From: Aplidium turbinatum
Lineage: Eukaryota; Chordata; Ascidiacea; Aplousobranchia; Polyclinidae
Length of the DNA: 64,000 nt
Direction: 5' to 3'
Assembly: GCA_918807975.1 (NCBI GenBank)
Contig: OU964924.1
Span: forward strand, 3,732,501-3,796,500
Part shown: one piece after another, positions 1 through 11,300 of the stretch
Position numbering within the stretch: the first letter of the stretch is position 1
How the letters are laid out: each line of letters begins with the position of its first letter
Notes under the pieces: model-generated
The model's database searches: none
The model's input: the letters and a program-made list of their open reading frames with translations, nothing else
What the model was told of the DNA's origin: nothing
Made by a program: the position numbers and the translations under genes

Positions 1-917
1 TTTCTTACAGGAACATCGAGAGCCACAAGTAGCCTAGACTGACAAAACGGAACAAGCTTATTTGCATCATTATGTTTCCAACCCCAAGCTAAAGGAGAAG
101 GTAGTTGCTGAACATTTACGAGGCTTGATTTCCGTATTTCAGCTTGATGTATCGTTCTGCGTGTATGTTGCATCAGAGCAGCTGACGTTGGTGGCAGCTT
201 TTCAATAGTGCAACCATTGGTAAACATCATATAACGGCATTCGTCTACATCCGTGATAGTAGGACCATTGCCATAAAGAGCTATGACATACTTTTGTATG
301 TCATTTATAGAACTAGGTGAGCTTGAGAAATTCAGAGAGTTAAATAAGCCACACATTGCGGTAAGATTAAGCATCCAACAATCCCAAGCCTTTTTTTCCA
401 AAGACGAAACAGTATCACAGATTGTGATAGCATAAAACAAAGGTAAAGAAGCGCAAATCATCGGAGATTGAGGTAAAGATGAAACAATATCATGGATTGG
501 AATGAAGCGAGTTTTTTTTCCAACTCCAAATTCAACCCATAGTTTACAGATTTCTAACTTGTCAAAACACGAAATTGCAATAATTACCACATTAGTATCT
601 ACTGTTTTGACTATGGCATCGGATTTTCCATGTTTCACATGGAGAAACATACGGGTGTCTGCCTCTTCGTGATCACATGGGGAAACCTCAGACATGTCCA
701 ATGTTTGATTGTTAAGAGCTGTATCTAACGACGTTACAACAATCGTAAACAAGTTTGGATCGACTGAAGTTATCACAGCTTGTTGAACCAGTTGATATAA
801 CGCAGTTTTGTTGCTGTCATTTCCCAAAAACTCAGACCAGTTGAGAGGAAGACGAGTATTACTTGTGACAGCCACGTAACATCCAGTCCAGACCCTATTT
901 CTTGCAGAAAATAAGCC
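1..917 (-). CDS. PIN/FEN-like nuclease-family ORF, runs off window edge
   Basis: The minus strand is open for about 305 codons, with no stop, from 917 to the window edge. Visible motifs in order are VWTGCYVAVTS (about 896-864), CDHEEADTR (677-651), TVDTNVVIIAIS (about 612-578) and CDTVSSLEKKAWDCW (about 420-375). These match a protein family present in many copies in invertebrate genomes, with acidic DTD-type and GCD-type motifs as in PIN/FEN nucleases. Function is inferred; the family has no well-established role that I know. The usual GCD motif reads ICD here, so an active site may be changed. A GTAAGA donor-like site lies at the very edge. It sits head-to-head with a second family member on the plus strand. 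Mobile-element origin is likely because copies of the family recur in this window. Confidence 0.6.
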
Positions 918-939
918 TCAAATAGCTACTGCCATCACA

Positions 940-2187
940 AAACATGCCAGCAGTGTGATGTCAGCCGATTATGAAGTAGTGAAAGAATCTGCCTCGAAAA
1001 CCGATCACTACGTCCTTGATGGAGGGTTCTTGTTGCATCGAGTGCCATTGAAACTGGAGACAGTTATGGGTCTATTGCACAGTCGCATGCAGATTTTACC
1101 ATTCATCATTATGGCTTAGCAACGGTGGTCTTTGATGGATATGGTGGTCCGTCTATCAAAGACAATACCCATCAAAGACGCGGCATGAACGTCCACCCGG
1201 TTGTTCACTTTACTGTAGACACCAAGTTCATTGGAAAGAAGGAGCAGTTCTTGCCTCGAGCTTCCAACAAGGAAGGATTAATTTCTGCTCAACTGAGGAA
1301 TAGAAGCTGCAATGTGATGAACGCTCCAGGTGATGCAGATGTTGACATCGTCAAGACGGCAGATGGACAGCCCTCATCGACATAGTACGACTTTAATTGG
1401 TGAAGACACGGACCTTTTAATATTGATACTACGCTATGCTGACACTGACCCAGACATTAAAGACCTCTACTTCCGCTCCGAAAAGGCTTACGCAACCAAG
1501 ATACACGACATCAACAAACTTAAAGCAATCATCGGACCAGACATAATTATGCTTACAGCTCCTCTTCATTCATGCATTCACCGGTTGTGATTCAACGTCA
1601 AGGATATTTGGTATCGGGAAGAAGACGCTTTCAAGAAACTAGTGAAAAGTCAACCAATAATCAAAGAATGTGCAAATTGCTTTATTCTCCCAAATCAGAC
1701 AGACCACATCATGGATCTTGGAAACAAAGCTATGACCGTTATGTTTGGCAACGATGGCAGTAGTAACCTAGAAACACAGCGATACAATACATTGGTCAAG
1801 AAAATTAAAACAGCCAAATCCTTTGTTCACCCTGAACGTTTGCCACCTACATCATCCTTTACCAAATTCCACTGCCTCAGAGTTTACTACCAGATTATGG
1901 TCAGGATGGGTAGGCTACTGACGATGGTATGGATGCTCTAGACTGGGGATGGAAAGTAGACAATAATCAGATGGTTCCAATCATGACGGACATGAAAGCT
2001 GCCCCGGACAACCTACTGAAAATGATCACTGCAATTGCGAATCGTGTTAACCTCACTGTAGTTGCCGGAGATATGTGATACCATACCATGCTGGATGTGG
2101 ACCATGCCAAACTGGTTCATGTGTCCATACAACAATCACATAATTACAGACGATGACATCGAGAGTGACAGCGATGAGCATTGGTAA
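940..2187 (+). pseudogene. Second PIN/FEN-like family member with C-terminal cysteine cluster, decayed
   Basis: Conserved blocks run in order but not in one frame: a LDGGFLLHRV-like start (about 1015-1050), VFDGYGGPSIKD and HQRR (1125-1180), GDADVDIVK (about 1330-1360), GEDTDLLILIL (about 1399-1430), FTGCDSTSRIFGIGKK (about 1576-1625), then LPPTSSFTKFHCLRVYYQ and ALDWGWKVD (about 1935). It ends in cysteine-rich sequence (about 2030-2130) of CXC type and an acidic tail with a TAA stop at 2185-2187. The acidic DTD and GCD motifs are those expected of PIN/FEN-like nucleases. Loss of a single frame argues for a pseudogene copy. It is a different subfamily from the minus-strand ORF beside it. Confidence 0.6.
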
Positions 2188-2362
2188 TACTTGATCCATT
2201 TGCTTTCTTTACGCTGATTATGTCAAGAGTCTACATGACCACATCGTATGAGCTCTTTATGCCTGCTCAGTTAAACCAAATATATATAGAAATCCATGTG
2301 ATAGAAATTTACCGGGTTTTTTAATAAACAATACATTGTTATTGTACATTTTTAATTGTATT

Positions 2363-2750
2363 GGCAGCCATCTTGGATTGCCATATTGAATTTATAGGCT
2401 ATCAGATAATTTAACAATTCTGAGAATGGTCTCATTGACTTCACAATGTATAAAAACCTAGATATAGACACCAAAACTACACGTTTTGGTCATATGATAA
2501 CCTAGTTATGGTCAATTTACTGTTATTTTAATGGTTTGGCGGCCATCTTGGTTTGCCATATTGAATTTATAGGCTATCAGATAATTCAACAATTCTGAGA
2601 ATAGTCTCATTGACTTCACAGGGTATAAAAACCTAGATATAGACACCAAAACTACATGTTTTGGTCATATGATGACCGAGTTATGGTCAATTTACTGTTT
2701 TGTTCAATGGTTTGGCGGTCATCTTGGAAGCTATCTTGAAAATAACCACT
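2363..2750 (+). repeat. Tandem repeat, about 176-bp unit
   Basis: GGC(A/G)GCCATCTTGG begins units at 2363, 2538 and (diverged) 2714. The first two units match over nearly their whole length, including TTGAATTTATAGGCTATCAG and ATAGACACCAAAACTACA. The third is cut short. Confidence 0.8.
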
Positions 2751-3538
2751 TTCCGGAAGTTGGATTCCTTAAGATTTTGAATATGTTAGTACTGACACTC
2801 AATACTAATCAAATCAGTTGAAAAACCATTGGTAACTTATTGTAACCAAAAAAGTAACACCAACAACAAACAAGCGACTACAATAAGAAAAAAACAAGCA
2901 AAAAAAAACATGACGTCACAATGACGTCATTAATAACATAATTTTGTGTCATTTTTATCTCGTGTATTTTGTAGTGGCAGTCAGTCCAAATGTAAAAAAA
3001 TAACGTATCTAATTGCATAAAAATGCCGTGAAAAGAGCTCAAAATTGACTTGGGGGAATCCCCGATTAGGGGGTGATCACGTGACCCAAAAAGTTGCGGC
3101 ACCCACTAAAATTGAAGTTAGATTCATCAACTACAAAAAAATGCAAAAAAACAACGTGTAACACGTTTAGCCTAAAGATGCTCATTTTTACCCCTAAGGT
3201 GCCTGCACTAAATGTTAATTCGATCGTGCAGTTGCACTTTAATTTATTCAAACCAGATGTCATTGGATTATTTTTGAATATTGGCTTGAGTAGCCTAAAT
3301 CTTCGTCCCCTCAACATAGTTTTACAAAAGAGATGCATTATGAAAGACTAAACACTATTTTATTACTGGAATCTCCAGGTTTTTCAGTGAGCATTCCGTT
3401 GAAAGCCGCTCACTGTAGCCTACAGTAGAATGATAAAAGAATAGCCTTGAATATTATGTAGCCTACTTGAATCTATGTGGCCTACGGCTACGCAGTAGGC
3501 TACGGTAGGCCTAGAATGATAAAATAATGTTCAAGTCC

Positions 3539-3815
3539 GCCCCGTTAGCTTAGTGGTTATGCGTCTGGCTCAAGATCACGCGGCGCTGGTTCGGCTCTCG
3601 GGGTGTGCGCTTGAGCAACGCATTCCAGGACTGCTCCTCATTCAGCGGCACTTAGTGAATGGAATAATTCCGAGGCAACAACACTTCAACAATCAGAAAA
3701 CTTCACTCTGACAATCTCGGTAACCGGCCCTGCGTCAAGAGCCTCTACAAGTATTCGAAACTACCAGGAATAACCTATTAAGGTTTTGTCAGTCCGAGGA
3801 TAAAGATTCAAATCC
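3539..3815 (+). repeat. SINE family A, copy 1 (tRNA-derived)
   Basis: The tRNA-like head has an A-box-like TTAGCTTAGTGG and a B-box-like GGTTCGGCTCTC. It is followed by the family body (TTCAGCGGCAC, CTACCAGGAATAACCTAT, GTCAGTCCGAGGATAAAG). The same body recurs at five other places in the window. Confidence 0.8.
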
Positions 3816-5008
3816 AACCAAACCAACTATAAAAGAATAGCCTTGAAGCTGAGATGGATCCTCTATTCCAACGTAACAAACGGTGCCCAAAGAAAAAATA
3901 AATCATGCAAACTTGGCTTAATTTTACAGAGCACAACGAATAATAAAAATAACCACCATCATTCAAGACGTGAACGGCTGAGCACCAGCTAAATTAAATG
4001 ACAAAGTACCGTACTTCAAACTTACTCGAACGATGCATTTGTAAATAAAATTTGTTTTTTTTTTTTATTCACAAGGTGGGGATACTGAGCAAAGTGCTGG
4101 TAACTCGGTAACAGAGAAGCACAAATTGCACAGTCTTTCAAGTTTCAATTTAGACATTTTAGGTTTAGCAAAGATAAAATTTGAATTTTAGATTAAACTA
4201 AGTCTTGACATTAGGCTTAACATTGTTAATCAAACAGTGTGACAGTTTTTGTGAACCATAAAGAGTCAAATGCCATAGTTTTTAGAATGTTTAGGCTAAT
4301 AGTAGGCCTACAAGGTGAGGGTTAAAATATCTAAGTTTTTATTTTACATTTTCTTTATTTAGATTCTCTGAGGCAGCATTTTCACCAGATTAACGATAAA
4401 CCGTGGTGACCATATTTATTAAGTCTCACCTGTTAGAATAAGCTTGAAAACCTATAAGCCACTTTTCATGTTATTGTTGACATTTTATAATGTTAGCGTC
4501 AGCTTAGGTTTTATGAATGTTTACACTTTACAAGATGGTTCAGTCTTAGGAACGGAAGTGGGTAGATAAGCTATAGATATATTTATGTAACATCTTTAAT
4601 TTATTTAGTTTAGTTGATGTGTTTTTGTTTGTATTTTGTATTGTTTATGGGCATATTTCAAAATTGTGTGACAGAGTAAGAAAAAATAAAATTGTAATAC
4701 AGTTAAGTCTGAGTAGGTTCAAATGTTAGGGTAATGTCTCTACAGCAAATATTTAACCTTACTTTGTTTTTATCATTACAGACAAACTTTTTCTTAATTT
4801 CTGAAATCTCAACCTGCTTACAAGCAAATTTTCATTAAAATTTAACTTAAAATGATACAGGGTGTAAATGACTTTTGTTTTATTCTATTCTTCTAATTTC
4901 AATGTATCTGGAGAACTCATATATATATATATGAAGCATTATAAAAAAAATTAGCTCTGTATTTGATACATAGTTTAGAAAATAGGTATGTAAGTTTGGT
5001 AAGCCACA

Positions 5009-6552
5009 CATGTCTGTCCGTTACCAAAAAATCTCAAAAAATTTTTTTTTATGAACAACTATATGTTTTTTTAACTTCTAACATATATTGACTATCTCAC
5101 ATTTGGCAGCACATATCAACCCTATACAAATATTTTTCCTCCAATTTAAATCACTAGATTTATGGAAGTTTGATATTGTGTCTGTCCGTTACCATATTTT
5201 TGATGAATTTGTGTAGATTGTAACTAGGGCTTTAAACTCCAAGACTATCAAAGATGACTGGGTATGTAGTCAGAAAGGGAAGGTGGAAACTAGTCCTGGC
5301 GCATTAGACACCCCTTTATAGATTGAAAAAAAAAAAATTGAAGTAAAAAAAAAATTATATGTAAATGTTTTTTATTAAAAAAAGTTCCCATTATAATTGT
5401 GATTCGTTAATGAAGATCATGTTTGGAGTCTGGGAAATATCAAAGATGTTTGTTCTAACAATTGTTGGTTACTTGCTGAAAATTTCATTGACAAGTTTCG
5501 ATTGCAAGGGAAGAGAGAGTAACTGTCAAATGTTATTCCAAAGCCAACATATCAGGATCAACATGGAGATGGCCAAAGGATGAGGACTTCCATGATTACC
5601 CTATAAGGGATGTTGTGCAGGCTATAGCCACTCCACGCCTTATTCCTGGAGGAGAGAGGAATGTTTCCATTTACATGCCAGAACTTTATCAGATTTGGGG
5701 ATACCATGACTCAAATTGTGTAAACTGACTTGAAAAAGTCGTAAATTTCCATAAATTAAAGATAATTTCAAGAATTTATATCCAACAAATAAACTGTTTT
5801 TATCTTCCACTAGTGAAAAGGGACCGCTATGATAATGCAAATATTGATAAACATATAAAAAGATAGTAAGGAATGAAAGAAGAAGGGTAGAAAAACACTT
5901 CAGCAGGGTGGAAAAAGCAGGGTAGCACCACTATTTGGAAATGCACGACAACAAATTCGGAAATGTATGTAATTTATGTATATAATTGTAATGATAGCCT
6001 ATGAATATTAAAACAATTTTTTTGTAAAAAAAACAAACTTTTTTTCAACCAAAATTGTCCGAAATTGCAATCCATAATTTTTCCTATTCGGAAATAAACA
6101 TTTTTTCCATCACCTTGGTTCAGGGTAGCAAAAAACTTCAGAAATGAGATAGTGTCTGTCCGTTACTTTTTTTAATGTCTGTCCGTTACTTTATATCAAG
6201 GTTTTAAACTAATTGTTGTGCAAATACTGCATCAGGGATTAGCAAAAAATATTACTTTTAAGATGGGGTGTAGATCTTAAATTAAAAAAACATTGATCTA
6301 TTGGGTTTGGGAGCTGAATTTAGATAGAAAGTGCATGTGAAGGCTGACTAGTGATTTTTCCCAATTCTATCTGTCTGTCCGTTACTTTATTTCAATAGTC
6401 CATAAAATTGGTAATACTGAAACCAGACCCAAATTTTTTTCCTACACAAACCATCATACTTAGTAGTTTTAACACGCTGAATATTGTGTAGCTGGGGCTC
6501 TAGTGGTCTTCAAGTTTAAAGATTTTCGCATCAATGTCTGTCCATTACCAAA
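5009..6552 (+). repeat. Dispersed TGTCTGTCCGTTAC motif field
   Basis: TGTCTGTCC(G/A)TTAC occurs near 5010, 5176, 6147, 6174, 6370 and 6535, all in the same orientation within 1.5 kb of otherwise unrelated AT-rich sequence. I cannot name the element. Confidence 0.6.
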
Positions 6553-6827
6553 TTTTATTTTTGAAATATCACCTTATATACTTGTAGCTAGCTGATGAAC
6601 AACCTGGTTTGATGGCCTAATAATGTCAACTCATGTTTTTCAATGTTTAAAATTTTAAACATTTAAGTAAAAACATGTAATTTTGTATGAAAATATATAT
6701 AGCATTGTTTGACTCGTTAAATATTTAATTTATACAATTTCAACACTTGTGGAATTATTTTTCTCAATTATTTTTCCTTAATTATTTTCTTTTTTTATTT
6801 TCCTTTGATATCTTAAATTTTTCTGAA

Positions 6828-6985
6828 GGTATTGCGACCGTGCCAAATTTCTTTCAACTCAATAACTTACTTTAGTCTCAAGCACGTTTTAACGTTTGCG
6901 TTTTGTCGCTTCTACCCTTTTCTCGACCTTTGCTATGCTGACGTGTATTGTTTGGATATGATGGTCAGAAATAAAAACAACTGAA
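6828..6985 (+). repeat. Interspersed repeat F, copy 1
   Basis: It starts GCGACCGTGCCA, contains TTTTGTCGCTTCTACC and ends TGGTCAGAAATAAAAACAA-CTGAACTG. Similar copies lie at 32346-32512 (-) and 44324-44488 (+), with a weaker one at 42046-42125. No tRNA head is visible, so it may be a 3' tail of a longer retroposon. Confidence 0.7.
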
Positions 6986-8300
6986 CTGGTAAGACGCTGA
7001 TACAATGTTTGTCCTTCTATAACATCTGATAGCATCAATAAACATTGATTACATGGCTCATGTTGTGAGTAATGTTAGTTATCCATTAATTCAAACGTGA
7101 AGGGACACCAAATTAGTTCTATTGGTGTAGCAAAATCACTTTAATCATGTTAGTTGATCATTCTAACTTATGCTTTAAATCATGGTTTCAATTTAACTTC
7201 CATGGTTCTAACCAAGCGAAACTTTTAACTAATGTTTTTAATTTTCTCGGACATTTTCCAGTGTTGATGCCTCTTATCAATGTCTAAACTCCAATGTTTA
7301 AATTTTCTCTTATTTTTAAAGGTCACCAACACTTCAATATTACTTCTCACTTTGAAAATTATTTATAAATTTTAGGCTTTTATTGACAAGCTTTAGAAAC
7401 TTTACCTAGGATTTTAAAAAAGCCATAGATAAAACATAAGATCAATGCACTCAAGTGCATTCCAATTTTCAAGCTTTCATTTAACTTTGAATGGATTTGT
7501 ATAGTATGATAGATGTTTTAAAACATGACTCTAGAGATGGTTTGTATTTGGTGTGGAGCATCCATCTCAGCTTTTGTTTAGTAATTATTTGTTTGCTAAC
7601 TACACTTAAGTGCACTTAATTGGTACTTACTCTGTGTCTCAATTGACACTTCATGACTCCACACTTTATATAGAGTTGTTGAAATGTTGCCAGATGAGTG
7701 GATACTAAGATATATAGGTAATTGGTTATAGCGTATCAACTCAAATTGTTTTAATATTTGCACTGATGTTTTTTAAATAATAGGGAGGTCTGTAGTCTAG
7801 ATAATACCAGTAATAATCTTTTTTGTGAATTTTTGCACTTTTTTTATTTTCAAGTTTATAGCATGGCCAAATCACATGAAAAAATAATATTTGCTAAAAT
7901 AATCAAAAGAATAATAAAGATAGTGAGATTCCAGCATATCCAAGCTAATCTGACTTAGAAATATATTTTTGCAATTGGTTGTCTACTAACATTTAATAAT
8001 TAGCTCAAAGCAATTCAAACATACATCACTTCAACGTTGCTAAGTATATATTTACTGCGTTTATTTGTTTTCTGTAATATTATAAATAACTAATCTGCAG
8101 TTTTTGTAAATTGGAGCAATCTTTATATCAGATGAGTAGTATTTTAAATAATTTACAAAAGTTACATGATGAGTAAAATGCAATTGGCTTGAATAAATGC
8201 AGTTGACTGACAAGCAAATTGATTGCAAACTTCCATAATGGACTAGAAGTTAAAGGTTTTGTTTCTTTACGCCTTTGATTTAATTCAATACTTCACTACC

Positions 8301-8387
8301 ATGATGGATTTGGGAAGCGATATGACATCATTAGTTGAAGATATTCATGATTTTAATATTGAAAAAGATGTCAGAGCATCATTGAAG
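8301..8387 (+). CDS. PPP4R4: PPP4R4 exon 1
   Basis: Residues 1-29, MMDLGSDMTSLVEDIHDFN onward; ends in phase 0 at donor GTAAGA. Two adjacent ATGs, the first chosen. The N-terminus is poorly conserved, so an upstream noncoding exon cannot be excluded. Confidence 0.8.
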
Positions 8388-11300
8388 GTAAGATGCGTTT
8401 GGAAGTATTTATAATTTGGTGTGTTGGTGTGTACTTGCTTCATTATACTGTTTCCAAAAGCAAGCAAATCTTTACAAATTTCCTGCTTTCTCCATCTTTT
8501 CTTAACCATTGTGGTGTTGTTCATGATTGTTGAATTATTATTTGAATTTTTATTAGTCCGCCTGATAGCTCAGTTGGTAAGCTTGTGGGTTCATGAATGA
8601 AGAAGCTTCAAGATGAAGTGGGGCTGGTTTGACTCTCGGGATATGCGCTTGAGCTACTCCATTCAGCGGCACAGCAACTCCACTGCTCTCCATTTAGCGG
8701 CACGAAATGGATGGATTAATTCCCAGCAATACCCTAACACTTCAACAATCAGAAACTTCACTGTCAATCTCGGTAACCAGCCCTGCATCAAAAGCCTCTA
8801 CAAGAGTCTACAAGTACGCGACACTACCAGGAATAACCTATCAAGGCTTTGTCAGTCCGAGATTAAAGGTTCAAAACCAAACCAACCAAACCATTTGAGT
8901 CTTCTTAATTTGCTTTACACTTTATAAGATAGCACTTTTACTTTTAATTAAGATTTTTTTTTGCTATGCCATGGCCATTCTCTGCCTATATCCTATGAAT
9001 ATTCACTTTCATTAATTAAAAAATTTAATTGCTTCGAAGATTTCCTATATTTGTTGAAAACATTTTAACATCTGAAAAGCTATAGTGTTGTTTTCATAAT
9101 ACGTGTTTTTATTTTTGTCATCAAAAATGCTATTTGTTTTTTTTTTCGGTTATGTGTCCAAAAGTGTTTTTCATGTTATGCTTGTTTTTTGTTTAAATCT
9201 AATCAGTATCTTACTTCTGTTGTTATTAGAATGAAAATTTTTATGCTTGCTAATTTATAAACACAGTAGAGAACCGATGCTGATAATTGCGGTTAAAACG
9301 TTACCATTGGCTATATATACATGTTGTAAGTTTAAGTTTATGAAAGTATCAATAGATTTTTTGTTTCTGTTAAAACAGAATGATATTATACTTGGTTTGT
9401 TGTAAAATATTGAAGTTTTTCACTTGCATAGGCTATGCCACAAAGTAATCTCGTTATGTTATGTTGTAACTGATTATCAAAAATAAAAAAAGTTTGAAAA
9501 TTTTGCGCTATTGAACAAGACAAACGAGGTACATTATTTTTCAATGTGCTTCCACTTAACTGCTGAAATTCTGCGTAAGGTTAAATTTTATGATATGCTG
9601 GTTGTGCAAATGAACTAAACTCATAAAAGATTGTTTGCTGATTTTCCACCTAACATGCAATAAACTGTAATAATGATATTTACACTCTTTTATTTAGTTT
9701 CAAAATTTGCATGCGATAATTTTCGTTTGAAAGTTGAATTTCATTTTGCATGTTTGGTTGGTTTACAGCAACATGGACCTGTGTTTCGCCATGGTAGACA
9801 GGTAGTCACTACCTGACCTAGCCCTTTGAAGAAGTCAGTCGTGTCTGATTGACGAAACATCAGAATAAAAGCAGATTATCACCTTATAACCTACCGTACA
9901 TCTTGTGATAGTTCAACTTAATTTGCACCAAAAGAACGCATATCATGTAATTTAACTAAATGCCTGGTGAACAGCCTTATTCAATTTTTACTTATAAGAA
10001 TAGTGTTATAATTTTTAATATAACACTATTCTTCACATTAACAAAAGACACATAGCAAAAATGTAATTATAATTACTATTGGAGGGAATCATAGGTCTGT
10101 TATTTTTTCATCGTTCTAAAATCTAATCCAAGCATATATATAACAGTTTTTTTTCTGTAAGTGATATGATCTTGATGATGATGAAGTTGCATTTTCAAAA
10201 CAGTAATAATGTATTTATTTCTCATTTTCAACTTTGCTTATTTCAGAGTCAAGAAGAATTGGAAAAGTTAACTGTGGACGAGACTTTGAATGAAATTGAT
10301 CGCTCGGTCTTTCTACTCAGGTGCAACAAGTTAATGTTTCTTTCAGCTAATTGTTTCTTCAAAGTTGAGAATTTTGCAGTGAAGCAATACACAAGATTAA
10401 AAAGATGTTGTACTGCAGCACAATGTTGAGCATTCACTGACACACCCAGAAGACGCATTCAGCATAAGCCTATGTACCAATTGATGGAGTTTTAATCACA
10501 CCTTGTGTGATGAACTGCCAGGATACCCATATTGGTTGTTTTTGAGGAAGAATAAAAAATAAATAAAAAAGTTGTTGAGCTGGTTGATAGGTTAATGTTG
10601 ACATCCTTTTTCTTAACTTGTTGCATCAACTGACTGTTACTAAGTTTTCCAGAATTAAAATCGTTTGGTAGAAAAGTGTTCTCTGTCGCTTATGTATCGT
10701 TTTGTTTTGTCAGCTTACGTTTTAACTTAAAAAGCAGGTGTGATACCTGTTTTTTAGCTTAGTTTGCATTTCAACAGTTACCAATTTGTTCAATTGACAT
10801 TTTACTAAATAGATAAACAATATACTGAGAAACAAAATCTACTACTTGTATTTTAATATGCACAGTTGGTTTTGTTCTGAGCGTTGGTTTCTATATCATC
10901 AAGAGTGTATAAAATAATTTTATCTTGAAATATTGTTATATAATTATGATGAAGCATTTTCAAGCAAACCAAGTTTTCTATTAGTTCCAGACCAACTGAC
11001 AACTTTTTCTCTGGTTATACACAACTGTTGGATTAAAGCAAAGTATGATCGGCCCATTCAATTTAGCTGGGCTGGGTATTGGAATGAATGAAGTTTTTGC
11101 AAACAATAGGACAACCTTTTGAAGAACAATAAAACCCTTGTGATCCGTATCGAATAGCTTGTAACCTTTCTCTTCACTTTGCTCTGTCATACATGACTCA
11201 AACAACTCTTCACAATACGTTTTGTGATATTTTATGAAGTGCTGCGACTAAAAACAAGGGGTTTGATTTTTTCAACACAAAACGACTTGGTTTTGACTAC

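Larger units (their letters stand above)
2188..8300. other. Repeat-rich 5' flank, no recognised gene
   Basis: No open frame here has a family match or splice support. The stretch holds a 176-bp tandem duplication, one SINE, a short (AT)n run at about 4919, a dispersed TGTCTGTCCGTTAC motif and one interspersed repeat, all listed separately. The rest is AT-rich. No TATA box or promoter for the downstream gene could be picked with confidence. Confidence 0.5.

Noticed and set aside
9775-9875. GAAGAAGTCAG...CTGATTGACGAAAC, hammerhead-like or Penelope-type 3' motif
   Set aside because: The hammerhead core lacks a stem II and no element body was found around it.
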